NCBI RefSeq assembly: GCF_021532625.1
Contig: NZ_JAKGAR010000001.1
Span: 558,001 to 622,000, forward strand
Length of the DNA: 64,000 nt
Reading direction: 5' to 3'
From: Octadecabacter algicola
GTDB lineage: Bacteria > Pseudomonadota > Alphaproteobacteria > Rhodobacterales > Rhodobacteraceae
Part shown: positions 29,458-38,551 of the stretch, piece after piece
How the letters are laid out: each line of letters starts with the position of its first letter
How positions within the stretch are numbered: the stretch's first letter is position 1
Translations under genes and position numbers: made by a program
The notes under the pieces: model-generated
What the model was told of the DNA's origin: nothing
What the model saw: only the letters and a program-made list of their open reading frames with translations
Databases searched by the model: none

Positions 29458-29484
29458 GGGCGTGCTGCATGGCGCGCCCTTTTT
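29458..29484 (+). terminator. Terminator of rplM-rpsI
   Basis: GGGCGTGC (29458-29465) pairs with GCGCGCCC (29472-29479), with one U-G pair and a 6-base loop, followed by TTTTTC. Confidence 0.88.
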
Positions 29485-29792
29485 CGTTGAGTGGTGAATC
29501 AACGGTAAAGGTCTGCTTTGAGCCCAAAATGCCCAATGCTGCGACACTCACCAATGTCCGGTCTTTAGAGAGAGCTGCAAATTTAGTCTCAAAAACTTGC
29601 CCCAAAGTCACGATGCCGGAAGGTTGGTTTGCCTTACTGGTTCGAGTTTCGGCCCCCTCTCATTCCCAAAAGTGATGAGGTTCCCACCAACTAAATTCAC
29701 TTTTCATTTACATCAAGTTCATCAACGATACTCGCAATAATCTCGATTAAAAAAACTAAAACACATCTGACACTCACCAGGAGGGAATACCT
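29485..29792. other. Intergenic stretch without a convincing gene
   Basis: About 300 bases between the rpsI terminator and the TRAP operon. The first half (about 29505-29660) can be translated in both directions into short unlikely peptides and resembles, from memory only, small degenerate intergenic repeats of Rhodobacteraceae genomes. The last 90 bases are A/T-rich and end in AGGAGGG, a strong ribosome binding site for the next gene, so they probably hold its promoter. No clear promoter motif could be fixed. Confidence 0.5.
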
Positions 29793-30758
29793 ATGTTTAA
29801 TCGTAGCATCGCAATCGCGGTTTTCGCCGCAAGTCCTGCACTTGCTGAAAATTGGGATCTGCCGTTGGCATGGCCTGCGGACAACTTCATTAGCGTTAGT
29901 GCAAGTACCTTTGCTAGTGAAGTCGCCGAAGTGACCGAAGGCCGTGTAAGCATCACAACGCATCCGGGTGGTTCACTCGGGTTCAAGGGCCCTGAAATGC
30001 TCGGAACTGTTCGTGACGGAATTGTGCCTATTGGCGACCTGCTATTGCCGCAACAGGTCGGCGATGAACCACTTCTCGGCTTGCCGGGTCTTCCATTCCT
30101 GTTTGGCTCATACGATGAGCTAGAAGGCTTTGATGCGTACTTTCGCGAAGAGCTCGAAGGCATCATGGAAAGTCACAACCAAAAAGTACTTTATACAATT
30201 CCATGGCCTGCGCCTCAGGCTTGGGTGAAGGTTGAGCTTGCCGATATCGATTCATTTGAAGGGATCAGCATTCGTACTTACGATCGAACTTCAACTGAGG
30301 TCTATGAAGCCGCAGGCATGACCGCCGTTCAACTGCCTTGGGGCGATGTTATTCCATCATTGGCAGCCGGTACGATTGATGGGGTAGTGACGTCTTCCTC
30401 TTCCGCGATTGACGGCTCATTTTGGGAATTCCTGAGTGCAGGCTACCCGCTGGCCCATTCATGGAACGTCAATGCGACAACCGTAAACCTCGATGTCTGG
30501 AATGCTCTTAGCGCCGAAGACCAAGCTGCGATTGAAGAGGTGTCAGCGCGTTTGCAACCAGAATTCTGGCTCGCGTCTCGGGCAGAAGATGCCAAGAACA
30601 TGGAAGTTTTGGCAGCGAATGGCATCGTCGCCGGCACGGTCTCGGAAGAACTGCGGGCTGAAATCATTGCCCGTTCCGGTCCAGTTCGTGACGGACTGCT
30701 TGAGGGCATGGGCGACGAAGCCGCAGCGATCATTGACGGTTTCGTCAACGCAAACTGA
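29793..30758 (+). CDS. TRAP transporter substrate-binding protein (DctP family)
   Basis: 321 residues with a signal peptide ending in ALA-ENW. The DctP fold is marked by VTEGRVSITTHPGGSLGFKGPEMLGTVRDG, GISIRTYDRTSTEVYEAAGMTAVQLPWGDVIPSLAAGTIDGVVTS. The Arg in SIRTYD should hold the carboxylate of the ligand. First gene of a TRAP-pxpABC operon, so the ligand may be 5-oxoproline or a related lactam or amino-acid derivative; that is inferred from context only. A perfect hairpin separates it from the membrane subunits. Confidence 0.9.
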   Translation: MFNRSIAIAVFAASPALAENWDLPLAWPADNFISVSASTFASEVAEVTEGRVSITTHPGGSLGFKGPEMLGTVRDGIVPIGDLLLPQQVGDEPLLGLPGLPFLFGSYDELEGFDAYFREELEGIMESHNQKVLYTIPWPAPQAWVKVELADIDSFEGISIRTYDRTSTEVYEAAGMTAVQLPWGDVIPSLAAGTIDGVVTSSSSAIDGSFWEFLSAGYPLAHSWNVNATTVNLDVWNALSAEDQAAIEEVSARLQPEFWLASRAEDAKNMEVLAANGIVAGTVSEELRAEIIARSGPVRDGLLEGMGDEAAAIIDGFVNAN

Positions 30759-30777
30759 TTGCTCCCACACACCAAAA

Positions 30778-30806
30778 GAACAGGAGGCGACTTACGCCTC
30801 CTGTTC
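30778..30806 (+). terminator. Intercistronic hairpin after the TRAP binding-protein gene
   Basis: GAACAGGAGGCG (30778-30789) and CGCCTCCTGTTC (30795-30806) form a perfect 12-bp stem with a 5-base loop. No T tract follows. It likely stabilises the binding-protein message or limits read-through to the permease genes. Confidence 0.75.
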
Positions 30807-30832
30807 ATCGGCGCATCGCGAGGTTTAATTAA

Positions 30833-31345
30833 ATGTTGAAGGCTATTGATCGTTTGTCATTTGTAATGGCACTTGCTTCCGGTGTGGCCTTACTTGTCAT
30901 CGCGGTGCTGATCGCTGCAGAGATCATTTTACGGAAATTCTTTGGTATTAGCATGCATTTCCTTTGGGAAATCGCATCGTTCATTCAGCTCACGGCCGTC
31001 TTTCTTGGTGCCGGGTGGACGTTAAGAACAGGTGGTCATATTCGTGTTACCATCATCAGTTCCAAGGCACCGCGCCTATTTGAATGGCTCGCGACGCTGT
31101 TTGGGTTGGCAATCTCCGCATATTTGACAAAGGCTTTAGTTCTAATGGCTTGGGGCTATTTCGAGACTGGGCGCACAACGGGCACAGTCACAGATACGCC
31201 GCTGGTTTATCCCGCAGTTTTGGTTGCGTTTGGCGCAGCCATGCTCACGTTACAATTGGCCCTTCGGGCGCTGAGATTGGCGACGGGCGAAGAAACTGAA
31301 ACCGACCAAACAGGCGCGAGCACTGACGTGCTCACAATGGAGTAA
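30833..31345 (+). CDS. TRAP transporter small permease (DctQ family)
   Basis: 170 residues with four membrane helices (about 12-35, 45-68, 85-107, 125-148), as expected for DctQ. LRKFFGISMHFLWEIASFIQLTAVFLGAGWTLR is the family core segment. It forms the membrane complex with the DctM protein encoded four bases downstream and receives substrate from the binding protein. Confidence 0.9.
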   Translation: MLKAIDRLSFVMALASGVALLVIAVLIAAEIILRKFFGISMHFLWEIASFIQLTAVFLGAGWTLRTGGHIRVTIISSKAPRLFEWLATLFGLAISAYLTKALVLMAWGYFETGRTTGTVTDTPLVYPAVLVAFGAAMLTLQLALRALRLATGEETETDQTGASTDVLTME

Positions 31346-31349
31346 TATC

Positions 31350-32651
31350 ATGGGTAGTACTGCCGTTGTCCCGCTAATCCTTTTGATTGTCGTTCTTGGT
31401 TCGAGTGTCTGGGTTGGCCTTGGCTTGCTGGGCGTGGGAGTCATTAGTCTTGAATTGTTCCGGTCTATGCCGGTCGACAAATTGTTGGCACAGGCCGTCT
31501 GGAACGGGTTGTCATCCCCGGAACTGTTGGCGTTGCCACTGTTTATCCTGATGGCCGAATTGCTGATGCGTTCGAAGTTTATCGACGGCGTGTTTGGCTC
31601 GCTTGAACCATGGCTGCGAAATACGCCCGGTGGTCTTTTGCATACAAACATCGTTGGCTGCGCACTCTTTGCGCTTGTCTCTGGGTCTTCGGCAGCCACC
31701 ACCAGCTCTATCGGTCGGATCACCATCGGCGAGTTAAAAGAGCGGGGCTATGATGAAAACGTTACGATCGGAACCTTAGCGGGTGCGGGAACATTAGGTT
31801 TCTTGATCCCACCATCGATTGTGATGATTATCTATGGCGTCTTATCTCAGACCTCTGTTTTGAAATTGTTTGCTGCTGGCCTTTTGCCTGGCCTACTACT
31901 GACACTTTGCTTTTCCGGCTACGTTGGCATCTTGTCCTATTTTCGCCCCAGCATCGTCGGCCCGCGCGTAGAAACGTCTAAGGCCGATCTTTGGCGCGCG
32001 CGCCGAGAACATCTCCCTCAACTTTTGCCCTTTCTGATTTTGATCCTTGCTATCCTCGGTTCGATCTACGGCGGATTGGCCAGCCCAACAGAGGCAGCAG
32101 CCTTTGCGGTCATAATGACGGGGATCATCATGATGTTTGAGGGCACGATGTCCGTTCAGATGTTACGTGACGCCTGCATCGGGACCGCGCGTATCGTATC
32201 GATGCTTGGTCTGATTATTGCAGCGGCTTCGTTCCTATCGGTCACCATGGGCTTCCTTGGAATGCCGCAAGCAATTCTGAATTTCATAAATGGCTTAGAT
32301 CTGGCACCGCTCGCTCTTATCGCGTTGCTCATCGTAATCTACATTGTGCTCGGCAGTTTTCTGGAAGGGATGTCGATCATCGTGATGACTATCCCGATTG
32401 TGTTGCCACTTGTTGTTGCCGCTGGCTATGACAGTCTTTGGTTTGGCGTTTTCCTGATCCTAATGGTCGAACTTGCGCAAATATCTCCGCCTGTCGGTAT
32501 GAACCTCTTTGTTCTGCAAGGCCTTACCAAGAAGCCACTTTCCGAGATCACGCGTGCAGCGTTTCCGTTTTTCTTGATAATGTTGGCGTTTGTTCTTTTG
32601 TTGGCCGTATTTCCGAGCATTGTGGCGTTTATTCCGAATCTTATTTCATGA
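31350..32651 (+). CDS. TRAP transporter large permease (DctM family)
   Basis: 433 residues with about 12 membrane helices, the normal DctM length. GSSAATTSSIGRITIGELKERGYDE and GTLGFLIPPSIVMIIYGVLSQTSV are the conserved substrate and ion-site regions; LILMVELAQISPPVGMNLFVLQG is the late motif. It imports substrate with a sodium or proton gradient. Its end lies about 20 bases before pxpA. Confidence 0.93.
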   Translation: MGSTAVVPLILLIVVLGSSVWVGLGLLGVGVISLELFRSMPVDKLLAQAVWNGLSSPELLALPLFILMAELLMRSKFIDGVFGSLEPWLRNTPGGLLHTNIVGCALFALVSGSSAATTSSIGRITIGELKERGYDENVTIGTLAGAGTLGFLIPPSIVMIIYGVLSQTSVLKLFAAGLLPGLLLTLCFSGYVGILSYFRPSIVGPRVETSKADLWRARREHLPQLLPFLILILAILGSIYGGLASPTEAAAFAVIMTGIIMMFEGTMSVQMLRDACIGTARIVSMLGLIIAAASFLSVTMGFLGMPQAILNFINGLDLAPLALIALLIVIYIVLGSFLEGMSIIVMTIPIVLPLVVAAGYDSLWFGVFLILMVELAQISPPVGMNLFVLQGLTKKPLSEITRAAFPFFLIMLAFVLLLAVFPSIVAFIPNLIS

Positions 32652-32672
32652 TAGATTTTCGTGGGGTGTACG

Positions 32673-33434
32673 TTGCAAATTGACCTAAATTCAGATCTCG
32701 GTGAAGGTTTCGGGCCGTGGCGCATGGGCGACGATGCAACGATGTTGACGCTTGTCAACTCTGCAAACATTGCTTGTGGCGGACATGCCAGCGACCCCGA
32801 GACCATGTACGACACACTTATGCTCGCCGCCGAGCACGGGGTGACGGTTGGCGCACACCCGGGATTCAATGACCGCGAAGGATTTGGCCGGCGCCTGATC
32901 CCAATGTCGCCTGATGAAATCACACGAATGATCGCTGCGCAGGTCGGGGCATTGATGGCCGTTGCAAAACTGATCCCTACTAAGGTGTGCTATTTCAAAG
33001 CACATGGCGCTCTGGGAAATCTCGCGGCACGGGATATGAATGTGGCACAGGCCGTCGCCACTGCGGTTCGCTTGATTGACGAGGAGTTACCAATTCTTGC
33101 GATCTCGGGGACCTGTCTTGAACACGCCGCACGTTCGGCCGGCGTCACTGTTTTTTCAGAAATCTTTGCCGACCGGGGCTATCTGAGCACCGGCCAACTT
33201 GTCCCTCGCGGCACGCCCGGCGCGATGATCCATGACGCGAAAGAAGCGGCAGAGCGTTTGATTGGCTTCTTGAAAACCGGCAAAATGCCGGTGATTGACG
33301 GCGAACCAATCGAGCTTTTGGCGCATTCAATTTGTGTGCATGGTGATAGCCCGACCGCTGTGGCCATGACCCAAGAGATACGGCAACGACTCATGGCGGA
33401 AGGCGTCGAATTCCGCGCCTTTCTAGTTCCCTAG
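32673..33434 (+). CDS. pxpA: 5-oxoprolinase subunit PxpA (LamB/YcsF family)
   Basis: 253 residues. The N-terminus QIDLNSDLGEGFGPW is diagnostic of LamB/YcsF, followed by NIACGGHASDP, VGAHPGFND and YFKAHGAL. PxpA, with PxpB and PxpC, cleaves 5-oxoproline with ATP to give glutamate. TTG 32673 is chosen because the protein then begins as other PxpA proteins do and GTGGGG lies upstream; an in-frame GTG at 32661 would add four residues. pxpB starts three bases after the stop. Confidence 0.92.
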   Translation: MQIDLNSDLGEGFGPWRMGDDATMLTLVNSANIACGGHASDPETMYDTLMLAAEHGVTVGAHPGFNDREGFGRRLIPMSPDEITRMIAAQVGALMAVAKLIPTKVCYFKAHGALGNLAARDMNVAQAVATAVRLIDEELPILAISGTCLEHAARSAGVTVFSEIFADRGYLSTGQLVPRGTPGAMIHDAKEAAERLIGFLKTGKMPVIDGEPIELLAHSICVHGDSPTAVAMTQEIRQRLMAEGVEFRAFLVP

Positions 33435-33437
33435 GCA

Positions 33438-34127
33438 ATGCAAAAGGTTTCCTTTTATCCCGTTGCCGATCATGCGCTTCTGGTGCAGCTCGGGCCCGAA
33501 ATCAGCGATGCTTTGACGGCGCAGGTTCTGCGGCTTGATCGCGCGATTGCCGCCAACCCACCTTTGGGTTTGCGCGAAACCGTCCCTGCGTTCGTCAATT
33601 TGCTTGCTGAATTTGATCCGTTGGTCACCGACCATCAGGAAATGGAAGCCGCCATTCGAAGCTTGTTTGATGCCGAGGTTGGCCCAGCCCCAAAGGGGAC
33701 CGAACGAGAAGTTCTTGTATGTTACGAGGACGATTTGGCCCCTGATCTGGATGCCGTGTCCAAAGCCACGGATATGAGTCCGGAAGCTGTCATCAACATG
33801 CATCTTTCAGGTCGCTATCAGGTTGGCATGTACGGATTTGCACCCGGGTATGCCTATCTGTCCGGCGTGCCAACAGCTTTGCAAGTACCGCGAAAGCCCG
33901 CAGCAATTCGCGATATTTCAGCAGGAAGCGTGGTGATTGCGGGGCCGCAATGCCTTGTGATGACACTGACCATGCCAACAGGGTGGTGCATTATTGGTAG
34001 ATCACCGACCGAAATTTTGAGATCCGACCCCGACAAACCGTTCCTTTTTGATGTTGGCGACAGTGTGAAATTTCGCCGCGTAGGCCGATCTGCATATGAC
34101 AATTTAACGAAGGGACGCGAAACATGA
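33438..34127 (+). CDS. pxpB: 5-oxoprolinase subunit PxpB (KipI family)
   Basis: 229 residues of the carboxyltransferase subdomain C/D family. It begins with FYPVADHALLVQLG and has the core YQVGMYGFAPGYAYLSGVPTALQVPRK, ending with a cyclophilin-like fold. It works with PxpC and PxpA to phosphorylate and open 5-oxoproline. ATGA overlap with pxpC. Confidence 0.92.
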   Translation: MQKVSFYPVADHALLVQLGPEISDALTAQVLRLDRAIAANPPLGLRETVPAFVNLLAEFDPLVTDHQEMEAAIRSLFDAEVGPAPKGTEREVLVCYEDDLAPDLDAVSKATDMSPEAVINMHLSGRYQVGMYGFAPGYAYLSGVPTALQVPRKPAAIRDISAGSVVIAGPQCLVMTLTMPTGWCIIGRSPTEILRSDPDKPFLFDVGDSVKFRRVGRSAYDNLTKGRET

Positions 34128-35140
34128 CCGACGCAGTTTTACGCGTTTCTTTCGCGGGGCCGCTTGTCACGTATCAAGACGCTGGACGTGTGGGGCAAAT
34201 GCGATTTGGTGTGCCGGCCTCTGGCCCTATGGATCGTCTTTCGCACGCCGCCGCCAACACGGCTTTGGGAAATGCGCCAGATTGCACAGCGGTAGAAATA
34301 TCCGTCGGCGGGCTGTCGTTGGAATGTATCTCCGGCGCGTTATCTCTTGGCGTTGCAGGTGGCCATTTTAAGGTGAACCGGGCTGAAGAAGGCATCGGTG
34401 CATGGAGCGTTTTCGCCCTTCAAAAAGGTGATAAACTTACCATTCGCGCCGGTTCTAAAGGCAGCTGGGCCTATTTGGCCTTTGCCGGAACGGTAAACGC
34501 ACCAAAATGGTTGGATCACACCGCAACACATTCGGCCTCAGGCTTTGGAGGAGGCGCGTTATTGGCAGGCTCTACAATCCGCGTCTCGGACACCAATATT
34601 CGTGAAGAACGTCATGGCGATATCGAGCGACCTTCGTTTCTGCCCCCAAAGGACAGGGTTCGGGTGGTGCGCGGCCCGCAAGACAGGTTCTTTACCGATA
34701 CCCTCATCGAAACGTTCTTTTCCGCACAATATACATTGACGGGCTCATTTGATCGTATGGGGGTTCGGCTGTCCGGGCCAAAATTGGAAGTAGGCGGTGC
34801 GCTGTCTATCCCTTCAGAACCCATCACGCGCGGTTCTGTTCAGGTTGCCGGAAACGGTATTCCTACTGTTCTGCTTGCCGACCATCAGACGACTGGTGGG
34901 TATCCGAAAATCGCGACCGTGATCTCGGACGACATCGACAACGTAAGTCAGATGCGTGCCAATGACCGTTTGAGTTTCGTCGAGATATCACCACAAGACG
35001 CAGTACAAGAAATCCGTAAATCAGCGACAGATCGTGCTTTGTATCTCGCAAAAATTGCGGAGCCTAAAGGAACTTTGGGCCAACGCTTGATGCAAGAAAA
35101 CCTAATCAGTGGTGCAATCGCCAATGATACGACGCCTTAA
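34124..35140 (+). CDS. pxpC: 5-oxoprolinase subunit PxpC (KipA, biotin-dependent carboxyltransferase family)
   Basis: 338 residues. Signature segments are YQDAGRVGQMRFGVPASGPMDRLSHAAANTALGN, RVVRGPQDRFF and LADHQTTGGYPKIATV. With PxpB it forms the ATP-using part of 5-oxoprolinase. Last gene of the six-gene TRAP-pxp operon. The aminotransferase-like gene is convergent, 87 bases away. Confidence 0.93.
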   Translation: MTDAVLRVSFAGPLVTYQDAGRVGQMRFGVPASGPMDRLSHAAANTALGNAPDCTAVEISVGGLSLECISGALSLGVAGGHFKVNRAEEGIGAWSVFALQKGDKLTIRAGSKGSWAYLAFAGTVNAPKWLDHTATHSASGFGGGALLAGSTIRVSDTNIREERHGDIERPSFLPPKDRVRVVRGPQDRFFTDTLIETFFSAQYTLTGSFDRMGVRLSGPKLEVGGALSIPSEPITRGSVQVAGNGIPTVLLADHQTTGGYPKIATVISDDIDNVSQMRANDRLSFVEISPQDAVQEIRKSATDRALYLAKIAEPKGTLGQRLMQENLISGAIANDTTP

Positions 35141-35227
35141 CGGAACGCTTCGCCGGCGTTGTTCTGATCTGACATCGAAAACGCCCCAACAACGACGCGT
35201 GGATGGCCGCCTCCCTAAGTTACACTA

Positions 35228-36478
35228 TCAAGTGAACTCTTTCATTACGGCCAAGAACTGTGCGACCTCTTCAATGGTGTTGTAATGGCACATTGAAACA
35301 CGGACGCAATCCGGCAGTTCCAACGGCTTAAGAATATTGCCGCTATAATGATCGGCCTTACGAATGTGGGTGCGAATTCCCGCGTCCTTCAAAGCTTTCA
35401 CTATTTCCTCTGAAGGAATCCCCTCAAGCGCGAATGAAACCGTGCCCTCACGCGCGGGATTATCAGCGCCAGCCAAAATTGTTACACCCGCCAGTTCCCG
35501 CAGCCCTGGAAGATTTCCAGTCCCGCCAATCAACGCGTTTGTAAGGTGGGTTTCATAGCTTCTGATCGCTTTGCCTGCGGCCTCGATGCGCTTACGGGCG
35601 TCGGTTTCGGTTGAAACCTCTCCTCCAAGCCAATCAAGATACGCTATGACATCCGAAGTCGCCGCATAGGAACCGGTGTCGCGTGTGCCGAGTTCCCAGT
35701 TGTTCCTCGGTCCACCTATCAAAGCTTCGTGCGGCAGTTCCGTCAACTTGTCAGATATCCACGCGAGTCCATAACCATGGCGTGAAAAGACTTTATATGG
35801 GGAGACGGCATAGCCATCGACGTCATAAGCGCTCAAGTCCATCTGGCCATGGGCGGCATGTTGGATGCCGTCGACGATAATCAGGCAATCGGGGGCGACA
35901 GCACGGATCGCTTGTGCAATTTCGGCCACATCCATGCCGATGCCCGTTACTGGTGACGCGTGCAGGATTGTTGCGACGGCAACATCGGCCGTCACGTGCC
36001 GAGTGTAATCATCAGCAGAAACGAGACCCGTCGCATCATTATGGGGAACATTTACATACTCCATTCCGACAACCCCAGCCCAATGAAGGGCCGCGCTTCT
36101 GCTGGAAGGATGTTCAATTGAACTCCCAATGATTTTGGACCCTTTTGGAGCGTTCAGACAGGCCGCGCGGATCATGCGGAATAATAGCTCAGTTCCAGTT
36201 TCACCGAATATGAATTGCCCAGATACTGGGTTCATCAACACAGACAGATTGGTCTTGGCTTCGTTGATCGTACCGACAAGTGCTTCGGCAGCGGGGTTGT
36301 CGCGCCCTTGGTTATCGGGAATTGCCGCATATTTGGCAGAGGTTTCGGCGACAGACTTCAGCGTAAGCGCGCCTCCACCATTCTCAAAATAGATACGCGG
36401 CCCTTGAAACGGGCAGCTATGCACGTGGGCGAACTTATCTCGGATGGCTTTGATGAGGGCTGGGTTATCTTGGATCAT
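35228..36478 (-). CDS. Class V aminotransferase family PLP enzyme (cysteine desulfurase/epimerase-like)
   Basis: 416 residues. PLP-binding features are SSIEHPSSRSA, VDGIQHAAHG (Asp and His contacting PLP) and the Schiff-base Lys in VSPYKVFSRHGYGLAW. The cysteine-carrying loop of true desulfurases is not apparent; the protein resembles the isopenicillin N epimerase/EgtE-like group. It may be a lyase or racemase for an amino-acid derivative. ATG 36478 is preceded by AGGA seven bases away; a GTG nine codons upstream is also open. It faces the TRAP-pxp operon and lies with the LysR gene, so a joint pathway is likely but not proven. Confidence 0.78.
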   Translation of the reverse strand: MIQDNPALIKAIRDKFAHVHSCPFQGPRIYFENGGGALTLKSVAETSAKYAAIPDNQGRDNPAAEALVGTINEAKTNLSVLMNPVSGQFIFGETGTELLFRMIRAACLNAPKGSKIIGSSIEHPSSRSAALHWAGVVGMEYVNVPHNDATGLVSADDYTRHVTADVAVATILHASPVTGIGMDVAEIAQAIRAVAPDCLIIVDGIQHAAHGQMDLSAYDVDGYAVSPYKVFSRHGYGLAWISDKLTELPHEALIGGPRNNWELGTRDTGSYAATSDVIAYLDWLGGEVSTETDARKRIEAAGKAIRSYETHLTNALIGGTGNLPGLRELAGVTILAGADNPAREGTVSFALEGIPSEEIVKALKDAGIRTHIRKADHYSGNILKPLELPDCVRVSMCHYNTIEEVAQFLAVMKEFT

Positions 36479-36549
36479 TGAGCTGTCCTGTACAGTCTGG
36501 TGCACCGTTGAAAACGGGAAGACGCAATCAGAGAAGCCCTAGATCACTT

Positions 36550-36565
36550 GATTGATGATTCAATC
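36550..36565. promoter_or_regulatory. Palindrome upstream of the aminotransferase gene
   Basis: GATTGA-TGAT-TCAATC is a perfect 6-bp inverted repeat, 72 bases upstream of the minus-strand ATG, inside the 283-base gap to the LysR gene. It is a plausible operator, perhaps for the LysR protein, though it does not fit the T-N11-A form closely. Confidence 0.4.
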
Positions 36566-36761
36566 TGTTGCGTTATCAAGCGATTGGCGCAGAATGAAAC
36601 CCATAAAGTTCTACCTAAGACTGCAAATCCCTGACCTGGTTATTAATGTCAAAAGTTGGGTTAAATCTAACCAACCTAGATGGTCGCGGAAAACGACTAA
36701 TCGGCATCGGGAATGATCTAAAAAGCGACTGAATCGGATCTGGTGTTCTTCGACATTTGCA

Positions 36762-37670
36762 CTAGCTCTGAAAGCTACGCCCAAAATCACAAGCCGATTT
36801 TGCAAGCTCCGCGATCCCATGAATGAACGAATGAGGCCGATCTTCACGGTACATTGCCACATAAGGAATAGCTGGCAGTGGTGTTTCCGCCTCGATTACT
36901 TCTAGCGTCCCGGACTCTTCAAACCGACGACAAAGTTCATACGGCAGGTAGGCAACACCCAGACCAGCAACTGTCAGCCCCAACAGAGCAGTCATAGAGT
37001 CGCAAGCTAAAGTTTCCTCAAAAACGACGCCTCGCTCCTTTAGCCACTTATTGAGGAACAGACCGGATCCGGATGCCTGCCCTTGAAGTAGAACTGGATA
37101 CTGGGCCAAGTCCCTGTGTCGGATTGGGCCCGACAAGTTGACCAATCCTTTCTTCGCCATCCAGACATTCTGTACTTCTGCAATCGGAACAGATGAAAAC
37201 TCGGGCAAAGTAAACGTCGCCGGAATGATGATTAGGTCAAGCAGGCTATGCTCAAGATCATTGAAAAGTGCGCGCGCCATATCGACTTTTGGCGAAACCT
37301 GCACGTTCCCGTATTCTGCTTTTATGCTCGAAATGAGTTGTGGTAGCCAAGTAATGGTCGTCAGTTCTGTCACACCTATTCGAAGCGTTCTCGGCTGGTT
37401 CGTTTCGCCGTGCCGAACTTCCATAATCTGATCATGCAGGTGGAGAATTTGCTTTGCCATTTCGAACAGCTCTTCGCCCCGTGCAGTTAGCTTGGCACCA
37501 CGCATTGAGCGATCAAAGATCTCAATTCCAGATCCACGCTCAAGCTCTTGCACACGTTTGGAAATCGCGGATTGAGTTGTATACAAATGTGAGGCGGCGC
37601 GCTCAAAAGTGCCGAGCTCAGAAATCCAGAAGAGCGCTTCAAGCTGTTTCAGGGTAATTCTAGTGTTCAT
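36762..37670 (-). CDS. LysR-family transcriptional regulator
   Basis: 302 residues. The N-terminal winged helix is ITLKQLEALFWISELGTFERAASHLYTTQSAISKRVQELE; the C-terminal part is a periplasmic-binding-type effector domain (ITWLPQLISSIKAEY...). It lies upstream of the aminotransferase gene on the same strand. It is the best candidate regulator for that gene and for the TRAP-pxp operon. The effector is unknown. The 263 bases upstream of it, to the TetR gene, hold no gene. Confidence 0.9.
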   Translation of the reverse strand: MNTRITLKQLEALFWISELGTFERAASHLYTTQSAISKRVQELERGSGIEIFDRSMRGAKLTARGEELFEMAKQILHLHDQIMEVRHGETNQPRTLRIGVTELTTITWLPQLISSIKAEYGNVQVSPKVDMARALFNDLEHSLLDLIIIPATFTLPEFSSVPIAEVQNVWMAKKGLVNLSGPIRHRDLAQYPVLLQGQASGSGLFLNKWLKERGVVFEETLACDSMTALLGLTVAGLGVAYLPYELCRRFEESGTLEVIEAETPLPAIPYVAMYREDRPHSFIHGIAELAKSACDFGRSFQS

Positions 37671-37933
37671 GACTTACCCTAAGTATAAAGAGTCGCGGTT
37701 CATTCCTCCAAGCGAAGCTTAGTGGCAAAGTAAGTCGCCATAAAGGAATGAAAGACAATATAAGAGAAATTTGTAAAATTAAACCAGCGAGTACCAAGGG
37801 AAATCACATACTGGCACGTTTCAGGTTGTTTATGCCATCAATATGCGGCCAGCTCACGAAAGCAGACCGTCATTGTGTTAAGGTGAATGGCGGCTTCGTC
37901 CCGCAAAGCTGACCATCGCCACGCGCCTTGGGC

Positions 37934-38551
37934 CTATTCGTCCGGCTTCACCAGACCAAGCCCTCGTAGGTAGACGCCGATGCCGCTTTCTAACAGGTCT
38001 TCGGGGGGGAAAGGGGATTTTGTCCCGGGTGATCCACGGGCAAACAATTCAACCACGCCGTGGGACATCGCCCAGATGTGAGCGCTGAACATCTGCGGAG
38101 GAGGGCGTTTTTCTTCGGGGATATGCTTGGACAGTTCAACGGCAGCTTTCTCAAGCACCCCCATAGCGCGGGTTGCGGCGTCGTTGAGTTCTGGCGTGCG
38201 TTGGATCGAAATGCCGGATTCAAACATCGCGACGTAGTGGCCAGGGTATTTTCGCGCAAAGGCGAGGTAGGCGCGACCAGTTGCTTCGAAACTGGCAAGT
38301 GCCGACGGCTGGCCTTTGTCATAAGCGTATTCCATCAGGTCACCAAAAATGACGTAGCCCTGACGTGCGGCTTCGGCGATCAGGTCTTCGCGACCGTCAA
38401 AGTGGCGATAGACAGCAGCCGGCGTTACGCCAGCTTCGCGTGCGGCCTCTGAAAGGGTGAACCCTGTCGGGCCCTTTTCTTCGATCAGGCGTAAAGCCCC
38501 ATCGACAAGCGCACGTTTCAGATCGCCGTGGTGATAGCCGCGTTTAGCCAC
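37934..38551 (-). CDS. TetR/AcrR-family transcriptional regulator
   Basis: 205 residues. The N-terminal helix-turn-helix is [21 protein letters not shown]...[27 protein letters not shown]; the rest is an all-helical ligand domain of the WHG type. It starts inside the last codons of the ppk2 gene (8-base overlap), so it is co-expressed with it. Target genes unknown. Confidence 0.88.
   Translation of the reverse strand: MAKRGYHHGDLKRALVDGALRLIEEKGPTGFTLSEAAREAGVTPAAVYRHFDGREDLIAEAARQGYVIFGDLMEYAYDKGQPSALASFEATGRAYLAFARKYPGHYVAMFESGISIQRTPELNDAATRAMGVLEKAAVELSKHIPEEKRPPPQMFSAHIWAMSHGVVELFARGSPGTKSPFPPEDLLESGIGVYLRGLGLVKPDE

Noticed and set aside
29351-29611. Minus-strand frame of 86 codons after rpsI
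   Set aside because: It runs through the rpsI terminator into the end of rpsI, with no start signal; treated as part of a degenerate non-coding stretch.
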